A DNA stretch of 64,000 nt, taken from positions 434,001-498,000 of the forward strand of contig CP136496.1 in the NCBI GenBank assembly GCA_032768795.1, written 5' to 3'. The position numbers and the translations under genes are program-made. Positions within the stretch are counted from its first letter, which is position 1. The number at the start of each line of letters is the position of its first letter. Positions 23,581 to 35,252 of this stretch are shown in pieces. The notes below the pieces were generated by a model. It was not told where the DNA came from. It worked only from the letters and a program-made list of their open reading frames with translations, and did no database searches. This stretch comes from Tremella fuciformis (Eukaryota; Basidiomycota; Tremellomycetes; Tremellales; Tremellaceae).

Positions 23581-24486
23581 TCATTGCCCAGAGGTAGCAC
23601 CGGACCCAGTTGTTTGGGAGCCTTGCACAATAGCGCATGAGGTAAAGACCGTTGCAAATACTAGTATAACTGTGCCCAGCGAGTCAATTTTGATCCTTTC
23701 TTCAGCTTTAGTCCTCTCTTCATCCTTTTTATCCCAAGCGTTGAGTTCCATGTTAGCTTTGTTCATGGCTTCTTGCCTGGACTGTCAGCTGTGTCTTACC
23801 CTCTTCAACCTTACTCACGCTTCTTGCGTGAGGGTGCAGGAACAAGCCTTGAGGAAATGTGTCTTAACTGTCATCTCTGCCCAACCACAAAGTATGTTTT
23901 TGCGGTGCGCCGAGAGGTGCTGAACGATCTCTGCAAGAGTGCGGGACATCTTGAGAGCGTCGCATACTTGTTCATGGCGCCCAATTGTCAGATATTTGCG
24001 AGAGTGGTCATTGTACCTCTCAGTGAGTTTGCCATACTTCTCAAACAGCTTAAAGTGAGTCTTTGCCCACTCGTTTACCTCCCGTCTGGCTCGTTCAATA
24101 TCATAGTACCTAGCCAGAAGCTTACTTGCCCATGATTGAAGCTGGGTACCATAGACTTCGTCAAAAGTGAAATAGCTGTAACTGAACGTGCGGACAGAAT
24201 CGACGGTCTGCCTGATTCTTCTTGGATCAGTGCAGAGCTCGATTGGGTCATCTGTCATTTCTTTGCACTCTTCCAACAGCGTCCCTATGAGGTTGTCCTG
24301 CAGATCAGCAAGGCCACCTCCTTGCGACGCAAGTGGCGTTTGTTGCATCCATTGACCGCAGGCAGAAGCGGCAAGCCCACTCACGGGATCTATCTGTCGT
24401 CTGAGGCTGTCCAAGTCAACCTCAGAGCCTTCGGTGTCCTCAACGAGGGTGTCTGCGTCTGGGACGGACATCTGTGTATCGTCCAT
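23581..24486 (-). CDS. Unknown protein with C-terminal membrane segment, about 287 aa
   Basis: Two exons, 23819-24486 and 23581-23776, join across a 42-nt intron (GTGAGT..CTGAC..CAG) in frame (..LTQEA|QEAMNK..). The start ATG at 24486 reads MDDTQMSVPDADTLVED. The N-terminal third is acidic. The middle (ARYYDIERARREVNEW..) is helical and charged, probably coiled coil. Near the C-terminus a charged stretch (DKKDEERTKAEER) precedes the hydrophobic LGTVILVFATVFTSCAIV and a short Gly/Ser tail, which suggests a tail-anchored or single-pass membrane protein. I do not recognise the family. It lies between the retrotransposon block and EF2. Confidence 0.6.
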
Positions 24487-25216
24487 GCTGTGCCGGGAGT
24501 CCAGAGTCAATTGGTAGTTGGTAGTTGGTGAAGAAGCCAGACAACACGGATGGGCCTGGGGTTCTTATAGCTTGAGAAGAATGAGAACAGGTACAAAGGG
24601 GGGATGCGCGAGTTGCAATGGGCAAAACAGATTTGAGAGGAGGTTGCGAAAACAACCAGCATTTGCAGTCGACTTTGAAAAGAAATGGATGCATTGGAAA
24701 GACGGCTGCCCATATCCCAATTCACGCGCAAACGTAATACCCCACCCAGGAACGCATCTGCCCGGTATGGTGATCTGCTGCGTCTACTCGGGCCCAGACA
24801 GCAGAGCAAGAGGCCGAGGGCAATCAATCCAAGGCTTTTCGGGGCACGTGTCGCGACCTCGATCTGAGCCATTGACTGTGCGTTGGAAGAGACAGTGCAG
24901 CGCGACGGCCGTTGCGAGCGCGCGCGCGCTTACAAAGTGGCAAAGTGGCTTGTCTTCCTCGTGTACTTTTTGCGTCCTCTCGCCGATTCCGCTGGTCTTA
25001 CTTGTCCGTCCCGCTCCAGACTGACAGCCAGCGTGCAGACAGCGCAGGAGATAGCGGAAACAGTCTGCATATATGTATGAACAATGGTGGAACTCGGCCC
25101 GGCCACCCGAGGAAATACAGGTAAACCAAGTCCTCCTTCCCTTCCCCTCGACTCTCCCAAGTCCTCCAAACGACCCCCGGTGAGCCTGAGACGTAAAAAC
25201 ACGCCTTTGGCGCGTC
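24487..25216. other. Intergenic between unknown gene and EF2
   Basis: This holds the promoter of the unknown gene and the 3' end of EF2. A 193-codon minus open frame (24784-25365) overlaps the last EF2 exon and intron and has no domain, so I do not call it a gene. Confidence 0.45.
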
Positions 25217-28200
25217 TCAAAGTTTGTCATAATAGTAGTCATAGCTACTTTATCAGCGCTAGAACAATGTCTGATGAAGTGAGAAGGGTTGAGGACGAGT
25301 CGGGAGGGAAGGGGGACGGTCAGGAAGGGGTAAAGGATGGGCGGGGTCGGAAAAGTGGAGGTCAAGGTGGAGGTGCGGGGCAGAAAAGGATCAGATACTA
25401 ACGGAGGTACGTCGGGCTTGAGACCTGGGCAGAGTCAGCACCGGAAACATATGCCTAAATGAAGACGGAGACGGTGGAAGAAATGACAGTTAAGATGGGG
25501 GATGTGGGGGGAAAGGGAGGGGACGAGGAGCCAGGCTCACCCTTTCTTGTGCGGATCTTGACGGCGAGGTCGTTGACCTTGCTGCCCTTCTCGGTAGCGT
25601 CACCTGAGCACGTCAGTCCATGGACGTCTTGACTTCCGAGAACCTGGGTGGGTCACGTGACTCACCGGAAAGAGTGCTCCAGTGGTCGAAGACGGCCTGG
25701 GGGAAGGCCTGGCCACCGGTGGCCTGTCGAAGGTCGGCGTTGAAGCCGAACGACTCGGCGATAGGAAGGTACGCTGAGACGTCAGTATGTCGATCTCACA
25801 GACGAGAGCACAATGCCCAGTAGCGACGGATGAACTCACCCTTCATCGTGTACAGAGGGGTACCCGGGCGCTGCTCGGCGGAGAACACCTGACCACGTCG
25901 GACGTTGAGGACGGACTGAAATCAGCAATGCGTCGTACAATACAGCCCATGAAACTCACGTAGACACCACCCTGTGCCGAGTCCGGGCAAGCAATCTCGA
26001 CCAAGAACATGGGCTCCTGGAAGGTGGGCTGGGCGAGGAGCTGAGCGGCGTAGCAGACACGTCGGGCAGTGGGGATGATCTGACCACCACCACGGTGAAT
26101 GGCATCGGCGTGAAGGGTGCAGTCGAGAATGTTGAATCGGATACCACGCATGGGCTCCTCGGCAACACCACCCTCCTTGGTGGCCCACTGGAAGGCAGCG
26201 ACGACAGAGTCCTTGATTTCGTTCATGTACTGCACACCCTTGGAGGCGTCGGCGAACAGGTTAGGACCGGTGGTGTCGGGGCCGAAGCACCAGATTCGTC
26301 GGGCATCGGCGACGTCCCAGCCGTAGGTGTCGGCGAGATAACGGGCACGGATCTTGACATCGTCACGGGGGGCGACCTTGCCGTTCTCGATGTCCTTGGT
26401 GAGCTCCTCGTCGAGCGGCTCGGCCTTGACGAAAAGACGGTTGTGCTTGTTCTGCGACTTGGAGAGAGCGATCATGGAAGACTCGGCCTGGATAGTCTCG
26501 CGGTAGCCGACAACGGGGTCGGACTTCTTGAGGGGGATACCGGCGTGCTCGTTCTCGAGATCGTTCAGGCAGATCTCCAAGTGGAGCTCACCAGCACCGG
26601 CGACGATGATCTCACCAGTCTCGGACATCATGGTCTTGACACAAGGGTCGGACTTTGAGAGACGCTTGAGACCCTCGACAAGCTTGGGGAGGTCGGACGC
26701 GTTCTTGCACTCGACGGCGACCTGCACGACAGGGGACACGGAGAACTTCATGACCTTCATGTTGTGGGCAGTCTCCGAGGTGGTGATGGTACCAGACTTG
26801 AGCAAGAACTGGTCGACACCGACGAGACCGACAATGTTGCCGGCCGGGCAGTCCTCGATGGCCTCGACGGTACGGCCCATCATGAGCACGGTACGCTGAA
26901 TCGATTTGATGACCGAGTCCTCCTTCTTGCCCGGAACGAAGTTGGGGCCCTGGATACGGACCTTGGGGCCGGACGAGACAGTACCGGAGAAGACACGACC
27001 GAAAGCGTAGAAGCGACCCTTGTCGGATGTGGGCACCATCTTGGAGATGTACACCATGAGGGGACCCTTCGAGTCACAGTCACGGATGGCAATGGCGGAC
27101 TCGTCGTCCTGGGGACCCTCGTAGAGAGTCTCGACACGGTAGCGCTGAGCGGTGACGGGCGAGGGAAGGTTGATGACAATCATCTCGAGCAAAGCGTCAC
27201 CAGCGGGAAGGAACTTCCTCATGACAACCTTGAGGAGCGGCTTGCTCTCGAGGTCGCGCTCCTCGGACGAGAGCTTGATGTCGAGCTTCTCGAGCAAGAC
27301 GGAGGTCTCGTCCTTCTTGAAGTTCATAACGCAATCGAAGATACGGAAGATGGGGTCGAGGACAAACTGGTTGAAGGCACGCTCGGCACCGCCGTCGCCC
27401 GACTTGGTCCATTTCTTCGTCTTGGGGTTGAAGTAGTTGTCACCCCAGAACTTGCTCATGAGCTTGTTCTTGTCGACACCGAACTTCTTGGCGTAACGGG
27501 CGGCGAAGTTGCGGAGAGAGAAGGCCCAGCCGTGGAGACCGGAACCGAAGGCAACGGTACCCTGGTCGGGGAAACATTGGACGTCACCGAGGGCAGGGTC
27601 GTTGTAGGTGGAGACGATCACGTTGACCGACTCGATGGTACGGCAGAAAGACTGGTACAGGTCCTCCTTGGAGACCTGGAGCTCGAGAAGTGCACGGTCA
27701 ACCTTGTTGATGATCAAGACCGGCTTAACACGCTCGGTAAGGGACTGTCGGAGCACGGTCTCGGTCTGCACACACACACCCTCAACACAGTCGACAACGA
27801 CAAGGGCACTGAAGTCAGCACAGGACAGATGACAAAGCAAGTAACCAACCCGTCAGTAACACGGAGAGCAGCGGTAACCTCGGACGAGAAATCGACGTGA
27901 CCGGGCGAGTCGATCAAGTTGATCAAGAACTCGTTGCCTAGCTGTCAGCTACGACCCATTTAGTTTTGGGTTTCCACTCACCGTCAGTCTTCTGCTTGAC
28001 GTCGGCGACATCGTCCTTGTCGAGGGGGAAGTACATGGAGATGGCGGTCGACTTGATGGTGATACCACGGTCGATTTCGTCCTGACGCGTGTCGGTAAAT
28101 CGCAGGTCACCAGCCTTGGCACCGGCAATGATACCGGCCTTGGAAACGAGCGAGTCGGTAAGGGTAGACTTGCCGTGGTCGACATGGGCAATGACGGACA

Positions 28201-28582
28201 TGTTTCGGATGTTGGTGGGCCGGTCTAGATATCAGCTCGACGATCATGCAAAGATGGCTGGGCTCAACGTACCCATCAACTGCCTGATCTCGTCGATGGT
28301 GAAGCTGACGAGTTAGTAAGGTCCCTTGCTGGCTTCATCCCGGTCTCCAACGCTTGTCTGGACCAGATGCTCATCCGCGGGTGGGCCCCGACAAACCCAT
28401 GCTGAGCGCCATGATTCGATCGTGAGACCATCATGAGGCCGTCCGATGACTTGTCATGACGCCCAGCGTGTCTTCGGAGTCTCCAGCACCGCGCGATACG
28501 AGGGGACGAAGCACCAACACTCACTTGACCTGCACGTTGATTAGCAATCGCCTCGCCACTGATAGGTCGGAGCACTCACCAT
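25217..28582 (-). CDS. EFT1: Translation elongation factor 2 (EF2)
   Basis: EF2 is the cytosolic GTPase that drives ribosomal translocation. The G1 motif [20 protein letters not shown] (switch I), DSPGHVDF (G3) and NKVDR (G4) are present. The diphthamide loop contains [19 protein letters not shown]. The gene has about eleven exons. The first is only the ATG (28580-28582). The second is a 5-nt microexon GTCAA (28525-28529), and the third begins at 28304, giving [13 protein letters not shown]. The last exon (from about 25244 to the stop at 25217) encodes the end of ..YYYDKL, the conserved C-terminus, after a GTTAGT donor at about 25394. Length is about 840 aa, normal for EF2. It is divergent from VPS72, with about 980 bp between the start codons. 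Confidence 0.97.
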
Positions 28583-29559
28583 CTTGGCTACTTTTTTTTC
28601 TTGTTTTCCTTGAACGGTTCTAGGGGCGACTCTGGGTCGTAGAGTCTTTCACTGTCCGTGTAGTTCTCCTGGCGAGAGAACCTGTCGACAGCGAAGAGAG
28701 ATGATAGGAGATAGAAAAAGAGAGAGAGGTTGTAGTGGAGGGAAGAGCCTTTGGAATCTTTTTCGGTGGGAGCCAGCCAGGGGCGTTACAGCCAGGGAGG
28801 CCGTAGGATGGCCGAGGCGTTTCGGCTTTTCCGGCGATTACTTTCGAGGCACTCGGGCGGATCCTTTTCATTAGGAGTGTCTCGGATCCGACGGCGAGCA
28901 AGTGGGTGGCGATAGCATGCAGTCTGAATAGTGACAGACTCGGGGAAGACAAGAGCAGTCAGACTGAACGGATCCGAAGGACATCGTCTACTCGCTCAGC
29001 GCTCTCAGTGAGACGAGGTACGCTGTGGAAGCAAGTTAATGGGCGTACTCAATCCGATCGGTAGACCGGCGTCAATAACGATCGCACAGGCTTCATGCCG
29101 TTCAGCTCATTCCCTAGTATGCCAGCAGCAACTATTCCTCTTCCACAGTCAAACAAGGAAGCACGTAATGCATTCGTGTGGCTATAGTAGTGATCAAGAC
29201 GTGTCAGAATGCGAGTGCCGCCAATGCCTATGCATGCAATATGACTTGCAGAAATCGAGATCGCGCGCGTGCGGGAGTGACCTCCCCGAAGCTGAAAGGG
29301 TGGTCTCCCCCAAGCCACTGCCGCCAATGCAGAATGCCTTTTCGGTCTATTCTCGGCGATTAGCCACGTGAGTCTCACCACCATTCGCGTCTACCATCCA
29401 CAATCTTGTCTTTGTCCCTCCAACACCGCGCAAAGGTAGCGTAGGTTGGCGCGCTGGGAGCAGCTTGAGCTACAGATGAGGAGGCCACCACTTCAGAATC
29501 CTTGATCGAGTCTTTTACGTCGCTGGAAGCCGGACGACAGCTGCTGCCGTTTGCCCACA
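28583..29559. promoter_or_regulatory. Divergent promoter region EF2 / VPS72
   Basis: This non-coding stretch lies between divergent start codons. A pyrimidine-rich run (plus strand TTTTTTTTCTTG, 28591-28603) lies close to the EF2 ATG. No gene or classical TATA box stands out. Confidence 0.5.
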
Positions 29560-31247
29560 ATGGCCGAGACAGTCACCCTCTCCCGGCCCAAGCGGTCCAC
29601 GGCCGGCAACCGCATGCGCGAACTTCTGGAAAAGGCACACCAAGAAGACGAAGACGATATTTTCGCCGAAGTCGAAGGTGACGAAGACTTTCAGGCGCCC
29701 GACGATGTTCGCGATGTCTTTCTGGACGAGTTTGCCGATACCGACGATGAGGTCGAGGTGGACGAGGAGGAGGCAGAGCGCGAGCTAAGGCGGGAAGAGC
29801 GTCGCAAGGCAGGTCTCTCATGTGTTTCGCATCTCAGCAAGCTGATGCATAGGCCAAAGGCAAAGGCAAGGCATACAATCCACTTGCGCCCAAGCCGGCA
29901 AAGCAAGTGCGCATAGCGGACGACTTGCCGTCTGCCTCTGGTTCTGCCTCTTCCCCCTTCGCGCCTTCTACAGCCGCGCCTCAAGTCCTGCTCGACCCTT
30001 CTATCGATCCTGCTTCGATGGCCCCGTCGACCTTGGTCCTGGCTTTGCGAAAGCAGCGCCGCGAGCAGAAGCGCATGGGACGATCGGAAGCGAGACGATC
30101 GACCATGCGTGCGTCTACGCTCAAGACAGAGGAAGAGATCATTGCTAGAGAAAAGCAAGACAAGGAGAGAGTCAAGCGCATGGGTCGCAAAGCACTGCAT
30201 GAAGGCGGCGAGGTGCGCGGCGTCAGGCCCATGACGCAGGACGAGCTCATTGCCGCTGCACTGGAAGAGGAAGAGAAGAATGCCGAGGCACTGCGGGATT
30301 GGCTGAGGAAGGAGGAGCAGAAGCGGGAGCTTCGCAGAGTAGGGAGAAAGCGGGTCAGAGGACCGAGGTGGACGTGGATCAGCCGGACGGTCGGCAAGGT
30401 CGTTGAGGTTGTACGGGATGACGAAGGGAAAGAGGCAAGAGTCGTCAGGGAGGTCGAGGAGGAGGTGAAGGCGGTCAATGAAGATACTCCAAAGCCCGAG
30501 GAACTGAATCGACCCATAATGTCTGAGGACGTCGAAGCACCATCCGCACCGGATCCTGCGCCGAGCGTCGAAGCCCCACCTCAACCCGCTTCGTCCGATC
30601 TGAATGACAATGCAGAAGCGGGGCCGTCTCGACAGCCCGACCAGCCGGGAGCGACAGTTACATCTGTACCCAGCGAAGATACGCGTTACACTCGCAACTA
30701 CCTCATTCTCTCCCAAATCCCAGGCGGGCTTCCGGCTGAGCTCAAAATCGTGCTTGGGGACCATGTCGAGTGGGATGAAGTGCAGTACATCCCTTCGCGA
30801 AATCGGCCCATCAGTCAGTTATTTCAGCTCACTGCGACTCTGCTGATTTCAGACCGCCGCGTGACTATCTGCCCGATCACCGGTCAAATTGCCAAATACC
30901 GACATCCAGCCTCCAACATCCCTTACGCTAGTGCCGCCGCCTACAAGCAAATCGAGGCTGTTCTGGCCCAGCGGTACATCTGGAGCGCCGACGCTAGCTG
31001 CTGGCTTGGCGGAGAGGAGGACGTCTTCGCAGAAGGCCTGGAGGACGTGCCAGAGTGGCGCGACGCCATGCATGGCGGATGGATGGGCGGGCGAGCAGTT
31101 CAAAAGACTGAACGGCAGGTGGAGTCGGCCACAAAGGATGAGGCGGGCGAGGTTGAGGCGGAGCGTAGTCGGGGGAAGCGGAAAGCTTTAGAGATGCCGG
31201 CCGAGTCGAGTCGTCGAGCGGCGAAGCACAGAACGAAGAAGAGATGA
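29560..31247 (+). CDS. VPS72: VPS72/YL1 subunit of the SWR1 chromatin-remodelling complex
   Basis: YL1/VPS72 (Swc2) binds histone H2A.Z-H2B and helps SWR1 exchange it into nucleosomes. The N-terminus MAETVTLSRPKRSTAGNRM followed by the acidic run (DEDDIFAEVEGDEDF.., DDEVEVDEEEAERE) is the YL1 H2A.Z-binding region. Basic coiled-coil stretches follow (KQRREQKRMGRSEARRSTM). The YL1_C domain reads RRVTICPITGQIAKYRHPASNIPY near the end, before a Lys/Arg-rich tail. Two introns are supported: one at about 29812-29868, and a very short one at 30814-30852 (39 nt). Natural ATG at 29560. Nuclear by family function. Confidence 0.9.
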
Positions 31248-31605
31248 AACGAGTCTCCGTGGCTCGCACATTGGGTTTGAGCGATTTGAGCCTTGGCCGC
31301 CAAGCTTCTCATCGCGGAAGTCGAAGCAAGATTGTTGGCCTCAAATTCTTTCCCTCGCTTGGCCGTAGGGAAGCCGGCCTGCTACATCTCCGTCGAGCCC
31401 TCCCTTCTTGTCATGGCCGCTCGACTCGCAGCTTGTTTGAGCGCCGCCGCGCGCACGGGCTGATGACCTTTGAGCTTGGTTCAGACAATATCACAGAGTG
31501 ATTCTGTTTGCCTCAGGCTACATAACTGTGATCCGACTGAACACACATCCGGGCAAACCAACCTTTAGTCTCCCTCACCCTGATATCCTGCTTGGACAGG
31601 CAGCG
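31248..31605. other. Intergenic after VPS72
   Basis: This is the 3' end of VPS72 and the promoter of the next gene. Open frame extends upstream of 31606 without an ATG. No other feature seen. Confidence 0.45.
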
Positions 31606-32765
31606 ATGGATCTGCCGGATCATGCGGTCTTACGGCCCCATGTGCATAATAAAATGGACGACAAGACAAAGAATATGATGAAATTTCTCAACATGACATT
31701 GACTGGAAGACGTTGGCACACGATCCTGAAGCGAAATGAGACATTCGGAGACCGAGAGGATCTTCCAGTGTTTGTAACAGCGACTTTCGCGTTGGACGCA
31801 ATGCATGACCAGTTCAGCCAGGATCAACCAGTCACGGATAACTGGGCATCGCTCACCAGTGAGTGACGCGCGCTGCGGTCCTCAAACGAGCTGATAGTCC
31901 AGTTCAGCAATGGAGAGAAAAGTACCAGCTTTTGGCGCGACACATACCCGCGGTTAGCCAGATAGTGCGTTCCATCAAAAGCACAAGGTTTGATACGGGC
32001 CGGAACTACAGCTTGCGCCGTCGTCTGACCTACGCATTCAATAAACATCCAGTTCCGGCTCACGTACCCTCTCTCCTTGAGAACCCGCTGCCCATGTTCC
32101 CGGGATCTGGAACCAGCACGCCCTCAACAGTCATGTCGGGGTTCAGTACGCCCATGGGGGGAGGGTCCGGCTACGATACGCCAGCGACCCGCCCGTCTGC
32201 TCTCGGCTCGCCTGTGGGGTGGATGTCTCCCCCGACCCCATCGCGAACTGCCACTCCAGCCTCTACGTCGGGCTCTGCCACTCCCGTATCATACACTTCT
32301 GCGTCCGGTCACGCCTCGGCGGCATCCCGCACGCCAGCTCGTGCCGCGCCGACGTTCGACCAGAGGGCCCACGCCAACGACCTGATCGGAGCGTTAGAGC
32401 GCACCCTACTCAGGGCCGATTTCGACTGGGGAACAGAGGAGGCAGATTGGTACCATGAGGACGATGCGGACCCATCTGCGTACGATGACGCGTATGCGCC
32501 TCCGCATAACGCGTATACGCAGACCACCATGTGGCCGCAACACAGTGCTTATAGCCGCCCCACGAGCACTATTGGACCTGACTCCGGAGTGTCCTTCTCA
32601 AACTGGACGGTCCAGGGGAGCTACTCGCAAGCCAGTGTCGATCCCATGCAGCTGATAAATGATAACATGGCGAGCGTGCCGGGCAACCCTGCGAATCTTC
32701 GGAATGTTATCCGGTATGCGGCCCCGGTCGATGATCCTATATCCCGATATTACCGCCATCGCTGA
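31606..32765 (+). CDS. Two-box family member A1, 371 aa
   Basis: The exons are 31606-31858 and 31903-32765, with a 44-nt phase-1 intron. The function is unknown. The N-box reads KNMMKFLNMTLTGRRW. After the intron comes the core IVRSIKSTRFDTGRNYSLRRRL, matching the hxxhLx(D/S)xxFx(6-10)R pattern of the neighbouring genes, with STRF 30 residues after the intron. A long Ser/Thr/Pro/Gly-rich region follows, with many TP and SP pairs (STPSTVMSG.., TPSRTATPAST), which are possible phosphorylation sites. The acidic DWGTEEADWYHEDDADP follows that. There is no signal peptide or membrane span. It is longer than its relatives because of this low-complexity tail. Confidence 0.6.
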
Positions 32766-33211
32766 AATCCCCAGTGGGCCTGCCAGCACACGACGCTCCT
32801 TACGTGTATACATACTCTCATGCATTCATCATCATCATCATCATCATCATCACAACATTCGCTGCGAATCGCAGTCTTGTAGCGTTCAGTGTTGCATCGG
32901 GGCGAACGGAAGTACAACGACTTCCGGTCCGTGCGTTCACCGTGCGCCGCTCCCGGTCGGGCGATGGGCAGCTGTCACGTGTGTCATGGTCATGATGAAA
33001 CCTTCTCTTGTTGGTTGACGCTTCGCTTGCGATATGCACATATTAAGGCTCCTTTGATGCTCTGATACCCTCGTCTGTCTGCAAGGCCTGCAAGTCAGCT
33101 CAGAGAACCCCGGGTGGCGAGACGATTTGGTCGAATTGTCCGAGACCCTCATTCATAGTGGCAATATTCAGCACGCAGAAACTCAGGAGGGACTCTCAAG
33201 CTCAATACAGT
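32766..33211. other. Intergenic A1-A2
   Basis: Apart from the CAT microsatellite there is only 3' sequence of A1 and upstream sequence of A2. No gene seen. Confidence 0.45.
32822..32852 (+). repeat. (CAT)n microsatellite
   Basis: About nine CAT/ATC trinucleotides lie in the 3' region after gene A1. Non-coding. Confidence 0.9.
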
Positions 33212-33996
33212 ATGGACGAGTTGGACAGAGGGACCCCACCCAGCTCGTCTCGCTTTCGCTTTCGCACAATCGATGCGTGGATGTCAAGCTTCCCCTTGGG
33301 ACGCAGTTGGCTCCAGACAGCAGACAGCTGTACTTGCGATCCTACCGTGGTCAAGGCATGGCTGATCCAGACGATGTATTTGGACGTCATGAAGGGTCAG
33401 TCGGACAGCGGAGAGGCTCGGTCCACCGACTACGATAATTGGGACAGTGAGGACGCTCTACGGTCGCACCGCGAGCAGCTGACCGACCAGCGCTTGACTG
33501 GATAGAAGAGTTCGACAAGAGGACCAATGCTGCGTCTGGCCCGGACGCGCACCCTCTTGTGAACTATCTTCATATCTTGAGCGACCCGCAATTTATGCCT
33601 GCTAATAGTCTACGCGAGAAATTTAAGACAATCTACCGGCCTACTGGCGGCATGATTGACGGTGCCGAAACCCATCGTGCGCATGCAGATTCCAGCCGTT
33701 CGGCGCCACGGGCACGGGCAGAAGATCGGCAAGACCCGCAGACCTGTCGGACCGCGCGGGAACGCCCAACAGACGTGTTTGACTTTCTTCAAGAAGGCAG
33801 TCGGCACGTCACCCACGAAGACCTCCAGCGTCATGGATACGTCCCGTATTCCTACCGACCGCCTGCCTGGTCACCAGCTTACTACCCATCGCGCATCATC
33901 TACGAGCGAGTGACGGTCGAACCGCATCCTCCAGCTTACGATTACAACGCTTATACGTATCCTTATCACTATACTCGAAATCCCCATGGACCTTGA
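33212..33996 (+). CDS. Two-box family member A2, 229 aa
   Basis: The exons are 33212-33395 and 33491-33996, with a phase-1 intron of 95 nt ending TGACCGACCAG. The N-box is TVVKAWLIQTMYLDVMK. After the intron, ALDWIEEFDKRTN leads to the core YLHILSDPQFMPANSLREKFKTIY, with DPQF 35 residues after the intron. The C-terminal 60 residues are Tyr/Pro-rich (SYRPPAWSPAYYPSR.., AYDYNAYTYPYHYTR), an unusual low-complexity tail. Function unknown. Same strand and architecture as A1 and A3. Confidence 0.58.
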
Positions 33997-34775
33997 TCGG
34001 CGCCACTTCCCCTGTCAAATGCCGCCCGCGATATCTCTACCCTCACATGCCTCCTTCCCCCGAGATCCGGCCCTCTGATTACCAACCGCAAGCCGAACCT
34101 GAGCCTCATCGTAAGGGACAATTGGTTGTCCTGCAAAGAACAGAACAGGAGATGAAACCAGCGCATGTCATCTCTCTCCATTGAGTGACATACGGTATGA
34201 GATGGGGGAAACATGGTGTATGGTCAATATGTATGGCATGTCGCCTTTCGTGAACACGACCTTTGCAGTCCTTCCCTACGTGCATTGTTCTCGAGGAATA
34301 CGCCTGATTGCCCCGTAACGGCCGCCAAGGCAAAAGAAGCCTGTGCCGCATTTGGAATGCACTAGTCATTCCTCACCGCTGTTCGAGATGCTGAACTCCT
34401 TTCCCACGCATGGGGACTACTCGTAGTATTGGCACGGCTCGCTGTGTTTCGAAGCAAACGAGCGGCCACAACTGAAATACGGTTTTGCAATGCCCTCACC
34501 TACATTCTGAGGATGTGAAAAAGCTGGAGGGCGTCGCAGTAGAGGTCGAGGATAGAGATACATAGTTGGAAATGCTAGACCACGTTGGGAATCCATCCCT
34601 TGTGAGCATTCGCCCTGGTTGCATAAAATTGAGTCGAATATCACACCTAAGTGACCAGTTCTACAATACCCTAGGTACAAAACGATCATGATGTCCGCGA
34701 TGGCTCTCAATCCCTCTTCGGACATCTGCCTTTCCTCGCGAACTTTTCGGCCCTAATCGTGACCCGACTTGTGCT
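33997..34775. other. Intergenic A2-A3
   Basis: No gene is seen in 780 bp. Short open frames on both strands have no domain, and none shows the two-box pattern. Confidence 0.4.
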
Positions 34776-35252
34776 ATGGATCTTAAGACGCATTTCGAGG
34801 CGGTGCGGTCCATGCTCCAAGAGAGTGAGCTCCCTCAAAATGTGAGTGCAGCGGATTTGCAGATCAACTCCTTCGATCAGTTTGAGATCGAGACATTCCT
34901 TACTAGAATGACGTATGCGCTTTACGCTCACAGGAGATTGGTGGTCGATACTGATCTCCCAAAACGCGATGAGGGTGAGCAACTTCATGCTGCTTGGGGT
35001 CTGTGCCTTGTCTCACCCCAGTCAGGGCTCGCATACCACGAATGGTATAGGCTTCTCATCTCCGAGCCTCATTATAAACAGCTGCCTGCTGTGACAAGTT
35101 TGTTGAGCGACCCCTCATTCTTGTCCACAGAACCCCTTCTGGAAAGATCGATTCAAGCGGCGGTAATGGGAACCAACGCTCATCTGAGCCCTGCCCGCGA
35201 TTCTGAGGGGAATCCAACTACGAGCGGTACAGCGGGTACGCAGGGTGCTTAA
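34776..35252 (+). CDS. Two-box family member A3, about 141-158 aa
   Basis: The start MDLKTHFEAVRSMLQ leads to the N-box FEIETFLTRMTYALYAHRRL. A probable intron (about 34974-35024, GTGAGC..CAGTCAG, 51 nt, phase 1) keeps the frame whether removed or retained. The core is AVTSLLSDPSFLSTEPLLERSIQAA, the clearest version of the family motif, with DPSF 32 residues after the intron. A short Ser/Thr/Gly tail follows. Small, soluble, function unknown. Confidence 0.6.
   Translation: MDLKTHFEAVRSMLQESELPQNVSAADLQINSFDQFEIETFLTRMTYALYAHRRLVVDTDLPKRDEGEQLHAAWGLCLVSPQSGLAYHEWYRLLISEPHYKQLPAVTSLLSDPSFLSTEPLLERSIQAAVMGTNAHLSPARDSEGNPTTSGTAGTQGA

Noticed and set aside
23819..24486. Membership of the 23.6-24.5 kb gene in the two-box superfamily
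   Set aside because: The stretch DEVYGTQLQSWASKLLARYY looks like an N-box, but no core box follows and the intron lies elsewhere.
24784..25365. 193-codon minus frame
   Set aside because: It overlaps the last EF2 intron and exon. The conserved EF2 end (YYYDKL) in another frame explains the region.
26764..27900. 378-codon plus-strand frame over EF2
   Set aside because: It is the antisense shadow of the EF2 coding exons. Its Gly/Asp/Val/Leu-rich composition follows from codon bias, and EF2 on the other strand is unambiguous.
29691..30764. 357-codon minus-strand frame over VPS72
   Set aside because: It is an antisense shadow rich in Arg/Leu/Ser, opposite a conserved YL1 protein. No domain.
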